Source: an uncultured Spirochaetales bacterium (GTDB lineage Bacteria > Spirochaetota > Spirochaetia > Sphaerochaetales > Sphaerochaetaceae). Taken from it: DNA of 64,000 bases. The stretch is from the NCBI GenBank assembly GCA_949285785.1, contig CASEAG010000031.1, forward strand, positions 62,001 through 126,000. The letters are read 5' to 3'. The notes below the pieces were generated by a model, which did not search any database, was not told where the DNA came from, and worked only from the letters and a program-made list of their open reading frames with translations. A program made the translations under genes and the position numbers. Of the stretch, positions 16,968-25,691 are shown in pieces (positions within the stretch are counted from its first letter, which is position 1; each line of letters opens with the position of its first letter).

Positions 16968-17749
16968 TGCTCAAGTTTCTCAGAATCCTCATCGGCGCAG
17001 TATTCGTATTGCCACTGCTGATCGTCACATACGTCATGTACCCGGTCGTGATGCTGCTGAAGAAGGGCGGCCACGAGAAGGCGGCACAGGGCATCACGTG
17101 GTGCATCCTGCGCTTCCTGGTGCACGCGATAATGTTCTTCTTCGGGGCGAAGATGCACATCGTCGGAGAGGAGAACATCCCCAGGACTCCTGGAAAGTAC
17201 TGCTACATCGGCAACCACACCTCGATGTTCGACATCGTCGCCCTGATGTGGCCGCGTGGCATGAAGCTGTCGTTCGTGGGCAAGATCGAGATCAGGAAGA
17301 TACCCATCATACGCGGCTGGTTCAAGGCCATCGACGCGGTGTATCTGGACAGGAAGAGCCCCCGCCAGTCGATCAAGGCCATCATAGACGGCTCCAGGAT
17401 GATCGAGGCCGGCACCCCCATGAACATCTTCCCGGAAGGCACCAGGAGCAAGGACGGACGCATACACGAGTTCAAGGCGGGTTCGTTCAAGATGGTCACC
17501 CGGGTCGGCGGCACGATCATTCCGATCGTGTGCAAGGGTCCCAGAACGGTCTTCGAGGACGGCTATTCGCTGCTCAGGCGTCCCGTGTACCTGGCCTTCC
17601 TCAAGCCCATAGAGACGGAGGGCATGAGCGAGGAGGAGCTCAGGGATCTTCCCTCCCGCGTCCAGTCCCTGGTCCAGAAGGCCTACGACGAGCTTCCGCC
17701 CATCAAGGGCCTCGTCATAAGGGAGCATCAGGATGATGCTGAGTCTTGA
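16967..17749 (+). CDS. plsC: 1-acyl-sn-glycerol-3-phosphate acyltransferase
   Basis: A 260-residue protein with two N-terminal hydrophobic stretches (residues ~5-30 and ~45-62), then the acyltransferase motifs: NHTSMFD (HX4D, residues ~83-89), FPEGTRS (~155-161) and GGTIIPIVCKG. It converts lysophosphatidic acid to phosphatidic acid at the inner membrane. The start overlaps the ABC exporter stop (TGATG). Its last 17 bases overlap the ATPase gene that follows, so the three are probably co-translated. Confidence 0.94.
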   Translation: MLKFLRILIGAVFVLPLLIVTYVMYPVVMLLKKGGHEKAAQGITWCILRFLVHAIMFFFGAKMHIVGEENIPRTPGKYCYIGNHTSMFDIVALMWPRGMKLSFVGKIEIRKIPIIRGWFKAIDAVYLDRKSPRQSIKAIIDGSRMIEAGTPMNIFPEGTRSKDGRIHEFKAGSFKMVTRVGGTIIPIVCKGPRTVFEDGYSLLRRPVYLAFLKPIETEGMSEEELRDLPSRVQSLVQKAYDELPPIKGLVIREHQDDAES

Positions 17750-19094
17750 GGACGTCTCGTTCTCATACGGCGAACAGACACGGAGCACGTCGGCTGACGT
17801 GCTCTTCGAACATCTGGACCTGGACATCGCGGATGGCGAGAAGGTCCTCGTCCTCGGTCAGAGCGGGGAGGGCAAGACCACGCTATGCTCCATCATCTCG
17901 CTGATCGCCCCGAAGTACACGGGTGGAAGTCTTGAGGGAAGGATCCTCCATGACGGCAGGCCATACGAGTGCGTCCATGACATGCTGGACTTTTTCTCGC
18001 TGGTTCCCCAGAACCCCGGCGACTGGTTCCTCGAGACCTGCTGCGAGGACGAGATCGCCCTGCCTCTCGAGGCGTTGGGCGTTCAGCGGGACGACATGGT
18101 CCGCCGTGTCGGGAAGGCGCTGGACGAATGGGGACTGGAACGCTACCGGGACAGACCGCTGGGCGGACTGTCTGGAGGCGAGAAGAAGCGCCTCGCCATC
18201 GCCGGGGCGCTCGTGAGCGGACCTCGGCTGTGCGTATACGACGAATCCTTCGACGATCTGGATGCATCCTGGAGGCTTGCCCTCAGGAATGCGATATCGT
18301 CATCCCCTGCAGCTGCGATCGTCACCTCCTGCCGGTTCCTCGACGTGTTCAGGGACCTCTTCGACAGCATATACCGGATACGGGATGGCAGACTTGTGCG
18401 CATCGGCCAGGAGGAGGCCTCACAGGCGGACGTCTTTCCGTTCACGCCTCCTCCCATGCATCCCGACGGCGGGGTGCTGGAGGTGAGGGATCTGGTCTTC
18501 CATCGTGCGGGTTTCTCACTCTCCGTCCCCTCTTTCCGGCTGTGCCGTGGACAGGTCGTATGCCTCAGCGGAGCCAACGGCAGCGGCAAGAGCACGTTCT
18601 CGCGTCTGCTGTGCGCTCTCGAGGACAAGACCTCCGGCTCGATAATGATCGACGGCGTGCTCCAGGACTCCTCCTGTCTTATGAGAAGGGTTGGCTACGT
18701 GTTCCAGAACCCCGACCACCAGATCTTCCTGCCAAGCGTCAGGGACGAGCTGATGTCGTGCCTCGAGCCGCTGGGCATCGACCGTGCGGAGAAGGAGAGG
18801 AGGGTTGACGAAGCCGCATCGCTCTTCGGCCTGGCTGTGGACGAGAGCGCCACGCTGATGTCATACGGGAGGCGCAAGAGGCTGCAGTGTGCGATCTACT
18901 ACCTGCTTGACAGGCCGTACTACATCCTGGACGAGATCGAGGCGGCGCTTCCGGCATCGGATGCCGCCCTCATGGTCCGGCTGCTTGCCGGCCGAGGTGC
19001 CGGGATCCTCGTCATAAGCCATGACGCCATCTTCGCCTCGCGCATCGCGGCCAGGAGATACGAGATCAGGGAGGGGGTGATGCATGAGGTCTGA
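17733..19094 (+). CDS. ECF-type transporter ATPase, two ABC domains fused
   Basis: A 453-residue protein with two CbiO/EcfA-like nucleotide-binding domains. Domain 1 (~1-225) has GQSGEGKTT, LSGGEKKRLAIAG and LCVYDESFDDLD. Domain 2 (~245-453) has GANGSGKST, the Q-loop YVFQNPDHQIFLP and Walker B YYILDEIEAAL, but its signature is MSYGRRKRLQ rather than LSGGQ. ECF modules normally use two ATPases, EcfA and EcfA', which are fused here. They energise vitamin or metal uptake with EcfT, encoded next. No S (substrate) component is seen nearby, so the substrate is unknown. GGGAGC precedes the ATG. Confidence 0.88.
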   Translation: MMLSLEDVSFSYGEQTRSTSADVLFEHLDLDIADGEKVLVLGQSGEGKTTLCSIISLIAPKYTGGSLEGRILHDGRPYECVHDMLDFFSLVPQNPGDWFLETCCEDEIALPLEALGVQRDDMVRRVGKALDEWGLERYRDRPLGGLSGGEKKRLAIAGALVSGPRLCVYDESFDDLDASWRLALRNAISSSPAAAIVTSCRFLDVFRDLFDSIYRIRDGRLVRIGQEEASQADVFPFTPPPMHPDGGVLEVRDLVFHRAGFSLSVPSFRLCRGQVVCLSGANGSGKSTFSRLLCALEDKTSGSIMIDGVLQDSSCLMRRVGYVFQNPDHQIFLPSVRDELMSCLEPLGIDRAEKERRVDEAASLFGLAVDESATLMSYGRRKRLQCAIYYLLDRPYYILDEIEAALPASDAALMVRLLAGRGAGILVISHDAIFASRIAARRYEIREGVMHEV

Positions 19095-19857
19095 CAGCTA
19101 TATCCCTTCCAGTGGGCCTTTCCACAGGTTCGATGTGAGGGCGAAGCTTGTATTCACCATCCTGATGATGGTCTCCATATTCCTCATGCCGACCATCCCG
19201 TGGCTGTACGCGCTGGTGCTTCTGGTCTTCATGGTCGAGTCGCTGGAGAACGGACCGTCCAGGGCGTTCGGAGACGTGGCCATCATAGCTCCGATGATCG
19301 CCGTGATGCTGATCTTCATGCCGCTCAACGCCCGTGACGGGGAGCCTCTCGTGCAGATCGCCTCCTTCACATTGGTGACACGACAGGCCCTTGACGGCTT
19401 CCTGGTCGTCGCCGGACGCTTTCTGGGGATATCCCTCGTGTGCAGTCTGATGATGCATACGACCAGGAGCTTCGAGGTGCTACTGGCACTCTCTTGGTTC
19501 CATCTGCCGCAGGGTGCGGGAGTCGTGATCTCACTTGCCATGAGGTTCATACCCGACATGGCCGCCACGTTCCGCCAGATCAGGGAGAGCCAGAGGCTGC
19601 GGCTTCCCGATCCAGATGAGAAGGACACCAGGCATAGACCGCTCTCCTCGGTCTTCCCGACGCTGGTCAGCCTGATCGTCGGCGCACTGAGGATGATACC
19701 GACCAGTGCCGCCGCAATAGACCTCAGAGGCTACGGGCGTGCGAACCGGCGCACCTCATACAGGAGGCTCGAGACGAAAGGGATGGCCCTCGCGCTGCAC
19801 TTCCTCGTCGCGCTCCTGGTGCCGGCACTGCTGGTCGTCCTTCCCAGGATTGCATGA
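19084..19857 (+). CDS. ecfT: ECF transporter transmembrane component EcfT
   Basis: A 257-residue membrane protein with about five to six hydrophobic segments. The cytoplasmic coupling helices that grip the ATPases are recognisable from AAIDLRGYGRANRR near residue 215 and MRFIPDMAATFRQIRESQRL near residue 152. The start lies 10 bases before the end of the ATPase gene. Together they form an ECF core that would be shared among S proteins encoded elsewhere (Group II style). Confidence 0.88.
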   Translation: MRSDSYIPSSGPFHRFDVRAKLVFTILMMVSIFLMPTIPWLYALVLLVFMVESLENGPSRAFGDVAIIAPMIAVMLIFMPLNARDGEPLVQIASFTLVTRQALDGFLVVAGRFLGISLVCSLMMHTTRSFEVLLALSWFHLPQGAGVVISLAMRFIPDMAATFRQIRESQRLRLPDPDEKDTRHRPLSSVFPTLVSLIVGALRMIPTSAAAIDLRGYGRANRRTSYRRLETKGMALALHFLVALLVPALLVVLPRIA

Positions 19858-19919
19858 GCCTGCCTCTTCCATGGTCGTTTCCCGCCCTCTGACAGGCCGT
19901 CATCACATGCCGGCCGGCC

Positions 19920-19948
19920 TTGCTGAAACGGGCCATTATCATTAATAT
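19920..19948 (+). promoter_or_regulatory. ileS promoter
   Basis: TTGCTG (19920-19925), 17-base spacer, TAATAT (19943-19948). The leader is about 25 nt and contains GGAG before the ileS ATG. No T-box-like leader is present. Confidence 0.6.
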
Positions 19949-19980
19949 CTGTGCAGGTAGACAATTGGAGATCACAAGAG

Positions 19981-22900
19981 ATGTTTCGTCCTGTTAGCAG
20001 CAAGGCAGACTTTGCCAAGATGGAAGAGGGCGTGCTCAGGTTCTGGAAGGAGAACGATATCTTCCAGAAGTCCATCGAGATGCGCTCGAAAGACAATGAA
20101 TACGTGTTCTATGACGGGCCTCCGTTCGCCACGGGACTTCCCCATTTCGGACACTTCGTGCCCGGTACGATAAAGGATGCGGTCCCCCGCTATCAGACGA
20201 TGAGGGGCAGGCGCGTCGAGCGCGGCTTCGGATGGGATTGCCACGGCCTTCCCGTCGAGGGCATCGTCCAGAAGGAGCTGGGCATCTCCGGCCACAAGGC
20301 CATCGTCGACTACGGCGTCGACAAGTTCAACGAGAAGTGCCGCTCGGTCGTCCTGCGCTACACCGCCGAGTGGGAGGAGTGCGTCAACAGGATGGGTCGC
20401 TGGGTCGACTTCCGCAAGGGCTATCGCACGATGGACAAGAACTACATGGAGTCCATCTGGTGGGTCTTCAAGACTCTCTATGACAAGGGTCTGATCTACG
20501 AGGGCTTCAACATCCTCCCTTACTCCCCGGCGCTGGCATGCCCGCTGTCGAACATGGAGGTCAACCTGGGAGGCTATCGCGACGTCACCGATCCCGCCGT
20601 CACCATCCGCTTCAAGGTCGATGGACAGGAGAACACCTATTTCCTGGCCTGGACGACGACGCCCTGGACGCTTCCCAGCAACCTGGCTCTCGCCGTCGGA
20701 CCCGACATCGACTACGTGAAGGTCCAGGACGAGGAGGGCGGAGAGTTCTACTACCTGGCAGAGAAGCTGCTGGGCAAGTACTACAAGGACGGCAAGGGCT
20801 GCAAGGTCGTCGAGCACCTCAAGGGCAGCCAGATGAAGGGCATGACCTATGAGCCGCTCTTCCCGTACTTCGCCGACCTGAAGAGGCAGGGTGCGTTCGT
20901 CGTCGTGTGCGGCGACTACGTCACGACCGAGGACGGCTGCGGCATCGTCCATACGGCTCCCGGCTTCGGCGAGGACGACTACAAAGTCCTCAGAGGCACG
21001 GGAATCCCCACGGTGTGCCCGATCGACGAGGAATGCCGCTTCACGGACGAGGTTCCCGACTGGAAGGGCGTCTTCGTCAAGGATGCCGACAAGCCCATCA
21101 TCCAGTGGCTCAAGGACCACGGCAAGCTTGTCAAGAAGGAGAACTACCTGCACTCGTATCCCTTCTGCTGGAGGACCGGTGCGCCTCTGATCTACCGCGC
21201 GATGAGCTGCTGGTTCGTCGACGTGCCCAGGATCAAGGACATCCTCCTGTCGTGCAACGAGGAGGTCAACTGGGTCCCCGAGCACATCAAGCACGGCCGC
21301 TTCGGCAAGTGGCTGGAGGGCGCTCGCGAGTGGGCCATCTCCCGCAACAGGTTCTGGGGCAACCCGATCCCCGTGTGGAAGTGCGACGGATCCGACCATG
21401 TCGAGGTCATCGGCTCGGTCGCCGAGCTCGAGGCGAAGTGCGGCCACAAGGTCGAGGATCTGCACAAGCATTTCGTCGACGACATCACCTGGCCCAGTCC
21501 CGACGGAAAGGGCACCATGAGAAGGATCCCAGACGTCCTGGACTGCTGGTTCGAGTCGGGCTCGATGCCGTACGCCCAGATGCATTATCCTTTCGAGAAC
21601 AAGGAGCGCTTCGAGGCCCATTTCCCCGCCGACTTCATCAACGAGGGTCTGGACCAGACCCGCGGCTGGTTCTATTCGCTTGCGGTCATCGCCGCCGGTC
21701 TGTTCGAGAAGCCCGCGTTCCTCAACTGCGTGGTCTCCGGAATCGTCCTGGCCGAGGACGGCAAGAAGATGTCCAAGAGCCTGCACAACTACACCGACCC
21801 GATGGAGGTCGTGGCGAAGTACGGCGCAGACGCGCTCCGCTTCGCCCTGCTGAACTCCCAGGTGGTCAAGGCCGAGGACCTGAAGTTCGGCGACGACAAC
21901 GTCAAGGACGTCATCAAGTTCCTCATGCTGCCGCTGTGGAATGCATACAGCTTCTTCGTCACCTACGCCAACATCGACGGCTACGAGCCGTCGGAGAGCG
22001 CGTTCGGCGACCTGGTCAACCCGCTCGACAGGTGGATCGTCAGCGAGACGAACAAGCTCGTCGACGATGTGACCGCCGCATTCGAGGCATATGACATGCA
22101 GGCCGTCTGCCAGCTGCTGCTGGGCTTCATCGACAATCTGAACAACTGGTACATCAGGCGCAGCCGCAGGAGATTCTGGAAGAGCGAGAACGACGGCGAT
22201 AAGAAGATGGCATACGACACCCTTTACAAGGTGCTCATGACCTTCATCAAGCTTGCCTGTCCTCTCATCCCCTTCATGACGGAGGAGATGTACCAGAACC
22301 TCAGGACGCAGGATATGCCGCAGTCCGTGCATCTCAACGACTGGCCGGTCGCCGATGAGAATGGACGTGACCTGGCGCTCGAGAACGAGATGAGGCTGAC
22401 CATGAAGTGCGTCGCGATGGGCAGGAGCCTTCGCGCATCCAGCCAGCTCAAGGTCCGCCAGCCGCTCTCGCGCTATTTCATCGTCGACCGCAACGCCGAC
22501 GAGAGGGCGGTCATCCAGGCCAATGCCGACATCATCAAGGAGGAGCTCAACGTCAAGGAGGTCGACGTCGAGGCTGACGAGTCCAGGCTCGTCAGCTACA
22601 GCGCCAAGGCCAACTTCAAGGTCCTGGGCTCCAGACTCGGCAAGTCCATGAAGGAGGTCGCATCCGTCATCCAGACGTTCACCAGCGACGAGATCGCGTC
22701 GATTCTGGACGGTGAGGCGAAGAGCGTCGCGTACAGTGGTGGCGAGATCGCCATCGGCGCCGACGACATCGTCGTCCAGCGCAGCGAGATGGCCAACGTC
22801 AAGGTGCTCAACGAGGGATCGATCACGGTCGGCTTCGACACCGAGATAACCCGCGAGCTGCTCTACGAGGGAATCGCGAGGGACGTCGTGCGCTGCGTGC

Positions 22901-23109
22901 AGACAAGGCGCAAGGACTCGGGACTGTCAGTCAGCGACCACATCTCGCTGACCATCGCCGCGACCGGCGACGCCGTAGCGGCCATCGAGTCCTTCAGGGC
23001 CTATATCTCGAATGAGACGCTTGCCGACGAGCTCGTGATTGCGGATAACGACGGCGAGGCCGTCGAGATCGGCGACGAGCAGGTGCGCGTCACGGTCAGG
23101 AAGGTCTGA
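19981..23109 (+). CDS. ileS: Isoleucyl-tRNA synthetase, type 2 (eukaryote-like)
   Basis: A 1042-residue class I synthetase. The HIGH motif is LPHFGHF in PPFATGLPHFGHF, and KMSKS is GKKMSKSLHNYTDP. The editing domain has the threonine-rich LAWTTTPWTLPSN. The region after KMSKS, the length and the long C-terminal domain match the type 2 IleRS found in eukaryotes, spirochaetes and some others, which is usually naturally resistant to mupirocin. The ATG at 19981 follows GGAG; an in-frame GTG 30 bases upstream has no such site. It follows its own promoter, not the EcfT operon. Confidence 0.96.
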   Translation: MFRPVSSKADFAKMEEGVLRFWKENDIFQKSIEMRSKDNEYVFYDGPPFATGLPHFGHFVPGTIKDAVPRYQTMRGRRVERGFGWDCHGLPVEGIVQKELGISGHKAIVDYGVDKFNEKCRSVVLRYTAEWEECVNRMGRWVDFRKGYRTMDKNYMESIWWVFKTLYDKGLIYEGFNILPYSPALACPLSNMEVNLGGYRDVTDPAVTIRFKVDGQENTYFLAWTTTPWTLPSNLALAVGPDIDYVKVQDEEGGEFYYLAEKLLGKYYKDGKGCKVVEHLKGSQMKGMTYEPLFPYFADLKRQGAFVVVCGDYVTTEDGCGIVHTAPGFGEDDYKVLRGTGIPTVCPIDEECRFTDEVPDWKGVFVKDADKPIIQWLKDHGKLVKKENYLHSYPFCWRTGAPLIYRAMSCWFVDVPRIKDILLSCNEEVNWVPEHIKHGRFGKWLEGAREWAISRNRFWGNPIPVWKCDGSDHVEVIGSVAELEAKCGHKVEDLHKHFVDDITWPSPDGKGTMRRIPDVLDCWFESGSMPYAQMHYPFENKERFEAHFPADFINEGLDQTRGWFYSLAVIAAGLFEKPAFLNCVVSGIVLAEDGKKMSKSLHNYTDPMEVVAKYGADALRFALLNSQVVKAEDLKFGDDNVKDVIKFLMLPLWNAYSFFVTYANIDGYEPSESAFGDLVNPLDRWIVSETNKLVDDVTAAFEAYDMQAVCQLLLGFIDNLNNWYIRRSRRRFWKSENDGDKKMAYDTLYKVLMTFIKLACPLIPFMTEEMYQNLRTQDMPQSVHLNDWPVADENGRDLALENEMRLTMKCVAMGRSLRASSQLKVRQPLSRYFIVDRNADERAVIQANADIIKEELNVKEVDVEADESRLVSYSAKANFKVLGSRLGKSMKEVASVIQTFTSDEIASILDGEAKSVAYSGGEIAIGADDIVVQRSEMANVKVLNEGSITVGFDTEITRELLYEGIARDVVRCVQTRRKDSGLSVSDHISLTIAATGDAVAAIESFRAYISNETLADELVIADNDGEAVEIGDEQVRVTVRKV

Positions 23110-23113
23110 GGTC

Positions 23114-24034
23114 ATGTCCAGAAGACTTCCCGCCATCATCGTCCTTGTGGGGGCACTCGCATTGACCGGGTGCGTCCACCAGTCTCCGTTCACCGGCGAG
23201 AGTGGATATTTCTTCCAGGCGATGGGACGGGACTCCGAGATCGTCCTCACGGCCGACACCGGCCGCGTGAAGGAGGAGATGCCATCCCTGCTTGCGACGG
23301 GCTCTTCCGTGATGGACGAGCTCTTCGACAGGAGCACCAGGGTCTCGATCGCCTTCTACAAGGACGTCTACGGCGGCGAGGCGGACTATCCTGCCGACCT
23401 TGCCGACTTCGATTACTACGGAGGTCTCGAGGGCAACTACGGTTCCTTCACGATCAACACGGCCCTTGCCTGGTCCAGCCAGTTCCACAAAGAGAAGGTC
23501 GACGGCGTGAAGTACTACACGGACGACGGCCACACGATCGAGCTCGCGGTGCCGGAGTCGGGTCTCCTGCTCTTCGCCTCGCGCGACTACGTCGAGGCCT
23601 ACAGGCAGCTGGTCGAGGAGCGCTTCGTCCTGATTCCGGACGACACGGCGCGCACCATCGCCTCGAGCCTGTTCGGAATCTATGTCAGAAGTCCACAGAC
23701 CATGATCGACCTGGGCTTCGACCTGCCGTATTCGGTCATCGTGAAGATGTCCGATGCGATACTCTACGTCAACGGCACGGCAGATGGAGGCTACGTCCTC
23801 AATGCCGACATCACGATGCAGAGCGAGGACCTTGCCCGGACGCTGCTGCAGCTTCTCCGCCAGCAGGTGCTGGCCGAGCTGAGGCGTCAGGGTGTCAGGC
23901 CGGACTACCAGGCCCTCTCGCAGCAGTACATGAGCGAGGGACGGCTGGTGATGATCAGGGACTTCGGGTTGAGCGAGGAGCAGATGGGCTCACTCTCCTC
24001 GCAGATCACTGCGATAAGCGGAGGTATCATATAG
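23114..24034 (+). CDS. Uncharacterised lipoprotein
   Basis: A 306-residue protein starting MSRRLPAIIVLVGALALTGC, an ideal lipoprotein signal with lipobox LTGC (Cys20). The mature part is rich in acidic and aromatic residues with no domain I can name. Repeated words such as VSIAFYKDVYGGE and LFASRDYVEAYRQLVEERF hint at an alpha/beta fold. It begins 5 bases after ileS and ends 1 base before the FmdB-like gene, so it is probably in the ileS transcript. The first ~25 codons of the longer open frame inside ileS were excluded because the signal peptide begins at 23114. Confidence 0.75.
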   Translation: MSRRLPAIIVLVGALALTGCVHQSPFTGESGYFFQAMGRDSEIVLTADTGRVKEEMPSLLATGSSVMDELFDRSTRVSIAFYKDVYGGEADYPADLADFDYYGGLEGNYGSFTINTALAWSSQFHKEKVDGVKYYTDDGHTIELAVPESGLLLFASRDYVEAYRQLVEERFVLIPDDTARTIASSLFGIYVRSPQTMIDLGFDLPYSVIVKMSDAILYVNGTADGGYVLNADITMQSEDLARTLLQLLRQQVLAELRRQGVRPDYQALSQQYMSEGRLVMIRDFGLSEEQMGSLSSQITAISGGII

Positions 24035-24035
24035 A

Positions 24036-24266
24036 ATGCCTATCTATTCATACAGATGCTCGTCCTGCGGCAGGTCTTTCGACAGGCAGCAGAGCTACAG
24101 CGACGATCCTATAACGGACTGCCCGTACTGCGATGCGAAGGGCAGTGTGAAGAAGGTCTGGGGGGATGTCCCCGTCATATTCCATGGCCACGGCTACTAC
24201 TGCACGGACCATCCGCATGAGGGTGGTGGATGCGACTGCTCCAGCTGCCCGCATCACGACAACTGA
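24036..24266 (+). CDS. FmdB-type zinc-ribbon protein
   Basis: A 76-residue protein beginning MPIYSYRCSSCGRSFDRQQS, with a second knuckle CPYC at about residue 31; the four cysteines would bind zinc. This is the FmdB/CxxC_CxxC_SSSS domain, of unknown role and often called a putative regulator. The C-terminus has extra Cys/His (HPHEGGGCDCSSCPHH), which may bind a second metal. It is nested between the lipoprotein and trpS in an apparent operon. Confidence 0.85.
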   Translation: MPIYSYRCSSCGRSFDRQQSYSDDPITDCPYCDAKGSVKKVWGDVPVIFHGHGYYCTDHPHEGGGCDCSSCPHHDN

Positions 24267-24278
24267 CAGGGGGAGAAG

Positions 24279-25292
24279 ATGAAGAGAATACTCACAGGCG
24301 ACAGGACTACCGGAAAGCTCCATATCGGGCACTACGTGGGCTCTCTGCAGTCACGCGTCGCGCTCCAGGATTCCTATGAGGAGTTCATCCTCATCGCCGA
24401 TGTACAGGCGCTGACGACCCATTTCTCGCACCCGGAGATGATCAACGAGTCCATCTACAACGTGTGCATGGACAACATCGCGGCGGGCCTCGACCCGGAG
24501 AAGGTCACCTTCGTACAGCAGTCCATGGTCCCCTCCATCGCCGAGCTGACCATGTTCTATTCCATGCTCACGACGGTCAACCATCTGCTGATCAACCCGA
24601 CGATCAAGACCGAGGCCAGAAGCTACGGCATGGGCGAGGATGAGGGGGAGTTCTCCTACGACTTCTCCAAGCTGACCTACGGCTTCCTGGGCTACCCCGT
24701 CAGCCAGAGTGCAGACATAACCTTCTGCAATGCCGACCTGGTGCCGGTAGGTGAGGACCAGCTTCCGCACATGGAGTTCACAAGGCGCCTCGTGAGGCAC
24801 TTCAACGAGATGTACGGCACAGAGATCACCGTCCCGCAGACGAAGCTCTCCATGACACCGCGTCTTGCCGGTCTGGATGGAAACGCGAAGATGGGCAAGA
24901 GCCTGGGCAACGCGATCTATCTGTCCGACACGCCTGACGAGGTATGGGACAAGGTGCGCAACGCCGTCACCGACACCAACCGCATCACGGTCAAGACGCC
25001 TGGCAACCCGGATGTCTGTCCGCTGTACAAGTACCACCAGACGTTCAACGCCGGCGAGGCCGAGAACATCGCCTCCATGTGCCGCAGCGCATCGATCGGG
25101 TGCGTCGCCTGCAAGAAGCTGATGAACACCTGTCTCAACGGCCTGCTCGAGCCGATGAGGGAGAGGAGGGCGAAGTATGAGAACGACAGGCCTCTGGTCA
25201 AGGAGATAATCCAGAGCGGCACTGCCAAGGCCAATGCAATCGGCAACGAGAACATAGCGAAGATAAAGGAGAAGATGCACGTCGCGCTGTGA
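24279..25292 (+). CDS. trpS: Tryptophanyl-tRNA synthetase
   Basis: A 337-residue class I synthetase of normal length. The HIGH-like motif is GKLHIGHYVGSL at residues ~12-23. The second signature is NAKMGKSLGNAIYLSD, where KMGKS replaces KMSKS, a change also seen in one branch of bacterial TrpRS. PVGEDQLPHMEFTR is the conserved ATP/Trp pocket segment. GGGGGAGAAG precedes the ATG. A strong terminator follows about 30 bases after the stop. Confidence 0.96.
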   Translation: MKRILTGDRTTGKLHIGHYVGSLQSRVALQDSYEEFILIADVQALTTHFSHPEMINESIYNVCMDNIAAGLDPEKVTFVQQSMVPSIAELTMFYSMLTTVNHLLINPTIKTEARSYGMGEDEGEFSYDFSKLTYGFLGYPVSQSADITFCNADLVPVGEDQLPHMEFTRRLVRHFNEMYGTEITVPQTKLSMTPRLAGLDGNAKMGKSLGNAIYLSDTPDEVWDKVRNAVTDTNRITVKTPGNPDVCPLYKYHQTFNAGEAENIASMCRSASIGCVACKKLMNTCLNGLLEPMRERRAKYENDRPLVKEIIQSGTAKANAIGNENIAKIKEKMHVAL

Positions 25293-25319
25293 GGTGCACA
25301 TTCTTCTTTTCTGGACAAT

Positions 25320-25347
25320 ACAGGACCACCGGCCATGGTGGTCCTGT
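25320..25347 (+). terminator. Rho-independent terminator after trpS
   Basis: ACAGGACCACC and GGTGGTCCTGT form a perfect stem around GGCCAT and are followed by GATTTACTT. It closes the ileS-trpS block and marks the left edge of the AT-rich island. Confidence 0.8.
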
Positions 25348-25352
25348 GATTT

Positions 25353-25367
25353 ACTTATGACATAAGT
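25353..25367. repeat. 15-bp palindrome, candidate operator
   Basis: ACTTATGACATAAGT reads the same on both strands except for the central base. Its right half recurs at the -35 of the promoter at 25457 (ACTGTTGACATAAGT, 13 of 15 identical). A related copy, TCTTATGTCATGACA (27562-27576), precedes the second unit at nearly the same distance from its promoter. Confidence 0.55.
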
Positions 25368-25398
25368 CGTGATTATCTAGATCAGATTACTTGCCACA

Positions 25399-25441
25399 AA
25401 TCATGTGAATCATGTGTGTTCTACAGTAAATCACGTGTGGT
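25399..25441. repeat. Three AATCAYGTG direct repeats
   Basis: AATCATGTG at 25399-25407 is followed immediately by AATCATGTGTG at 25408-25418, then AATCACGTGTGG starts at 25429. The second and third copies are 21 bases apart, about two helical turns, ending 16 bases before the -35. This suggests an activator binding face. The role is inferred. Confidence 0.45.
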
Positions 25442-25456
25442 TCAACATTTGAACTG

Positions 25457-25484
25457 TTGACATAAGTTTGGCCGGGTCTATACT
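25457..25484 (+). promoter_or_regulatory. Promoter of island unit 1
   Basis: TTGACA (25457-25462), 16-base spacer, TATACT (25479-25484): a near-consensus promoter. The -35 overlaps a half site of the upstream palindrome. Confidence 0.7.
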
Positions 25485-25577
25485 TTTTCTGCGATAAAAT
25501 GCTGCTGGTGCTTTCGAGCTGCCAGATGCAGGTGCTGAACATTCAGCTCTTGACTGGATGCCGGATTAGGAGAGTGG

Positions 25578-25691
25578 ATGAAGGACGTCGTCGTGGCCCA
25601 TTTCATTAAGGCAGATGTCTGCAGTTGCGTTCCGCTGTGGCGGAATGCCAGACTTTTCTGTGCATCGCATCTCAATGGAGCCTGCCTATGA
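25578..25691 (+). CDS. Possible 37-residue leader peptide
   Basis: An open frame with AGGAG 5-6 nt before its ATG, beginning MKDVVVAHFIKADVCSC and ending exactly over the next start (ATGA at 25688-25691). It carries four cysteines and has no similarity I recognise. The good ribosome-binding site and stop/start overlap suggest a translated leader coupled to the next gene. Such a short frame could also be chance. Confidence 0.3.
   Translation: MKDVVVAHFIKADVCSCVPLWRNARLFCASHLNGACL

Larger units (their letters stand above)
25348..25687. promoter_or_regulatory. Regulatory region of the first island unit
   Basis: This 340-base gap holds, in order: a 15-bp palindrome (25353-25367); three AATCAYGTG direct repeats (25399-25441); a sigma70-like promoter (25457-25484); and a leader of nearly 200 nt containing a 37-codon open frame with AGGAG before its ATG (25578). 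No tRNA, riboswitch fold or insertion-sequence end is apparent. The layout suggests tight regulation of the secreted-protein genes downstream. Confidence 0.5.

Noticed and set aside
19949-19980. T-box or other amino-acid leader before ileS
   Set aside because: The leader is only about 30 nt, too short for a T-box, and has no specifier stem.
25353-25441. CRISPR-like repeats upstream of the island
   Set aside because: The repeats are only 9-15 bases with irregular short spacing, and no cas gene is present.
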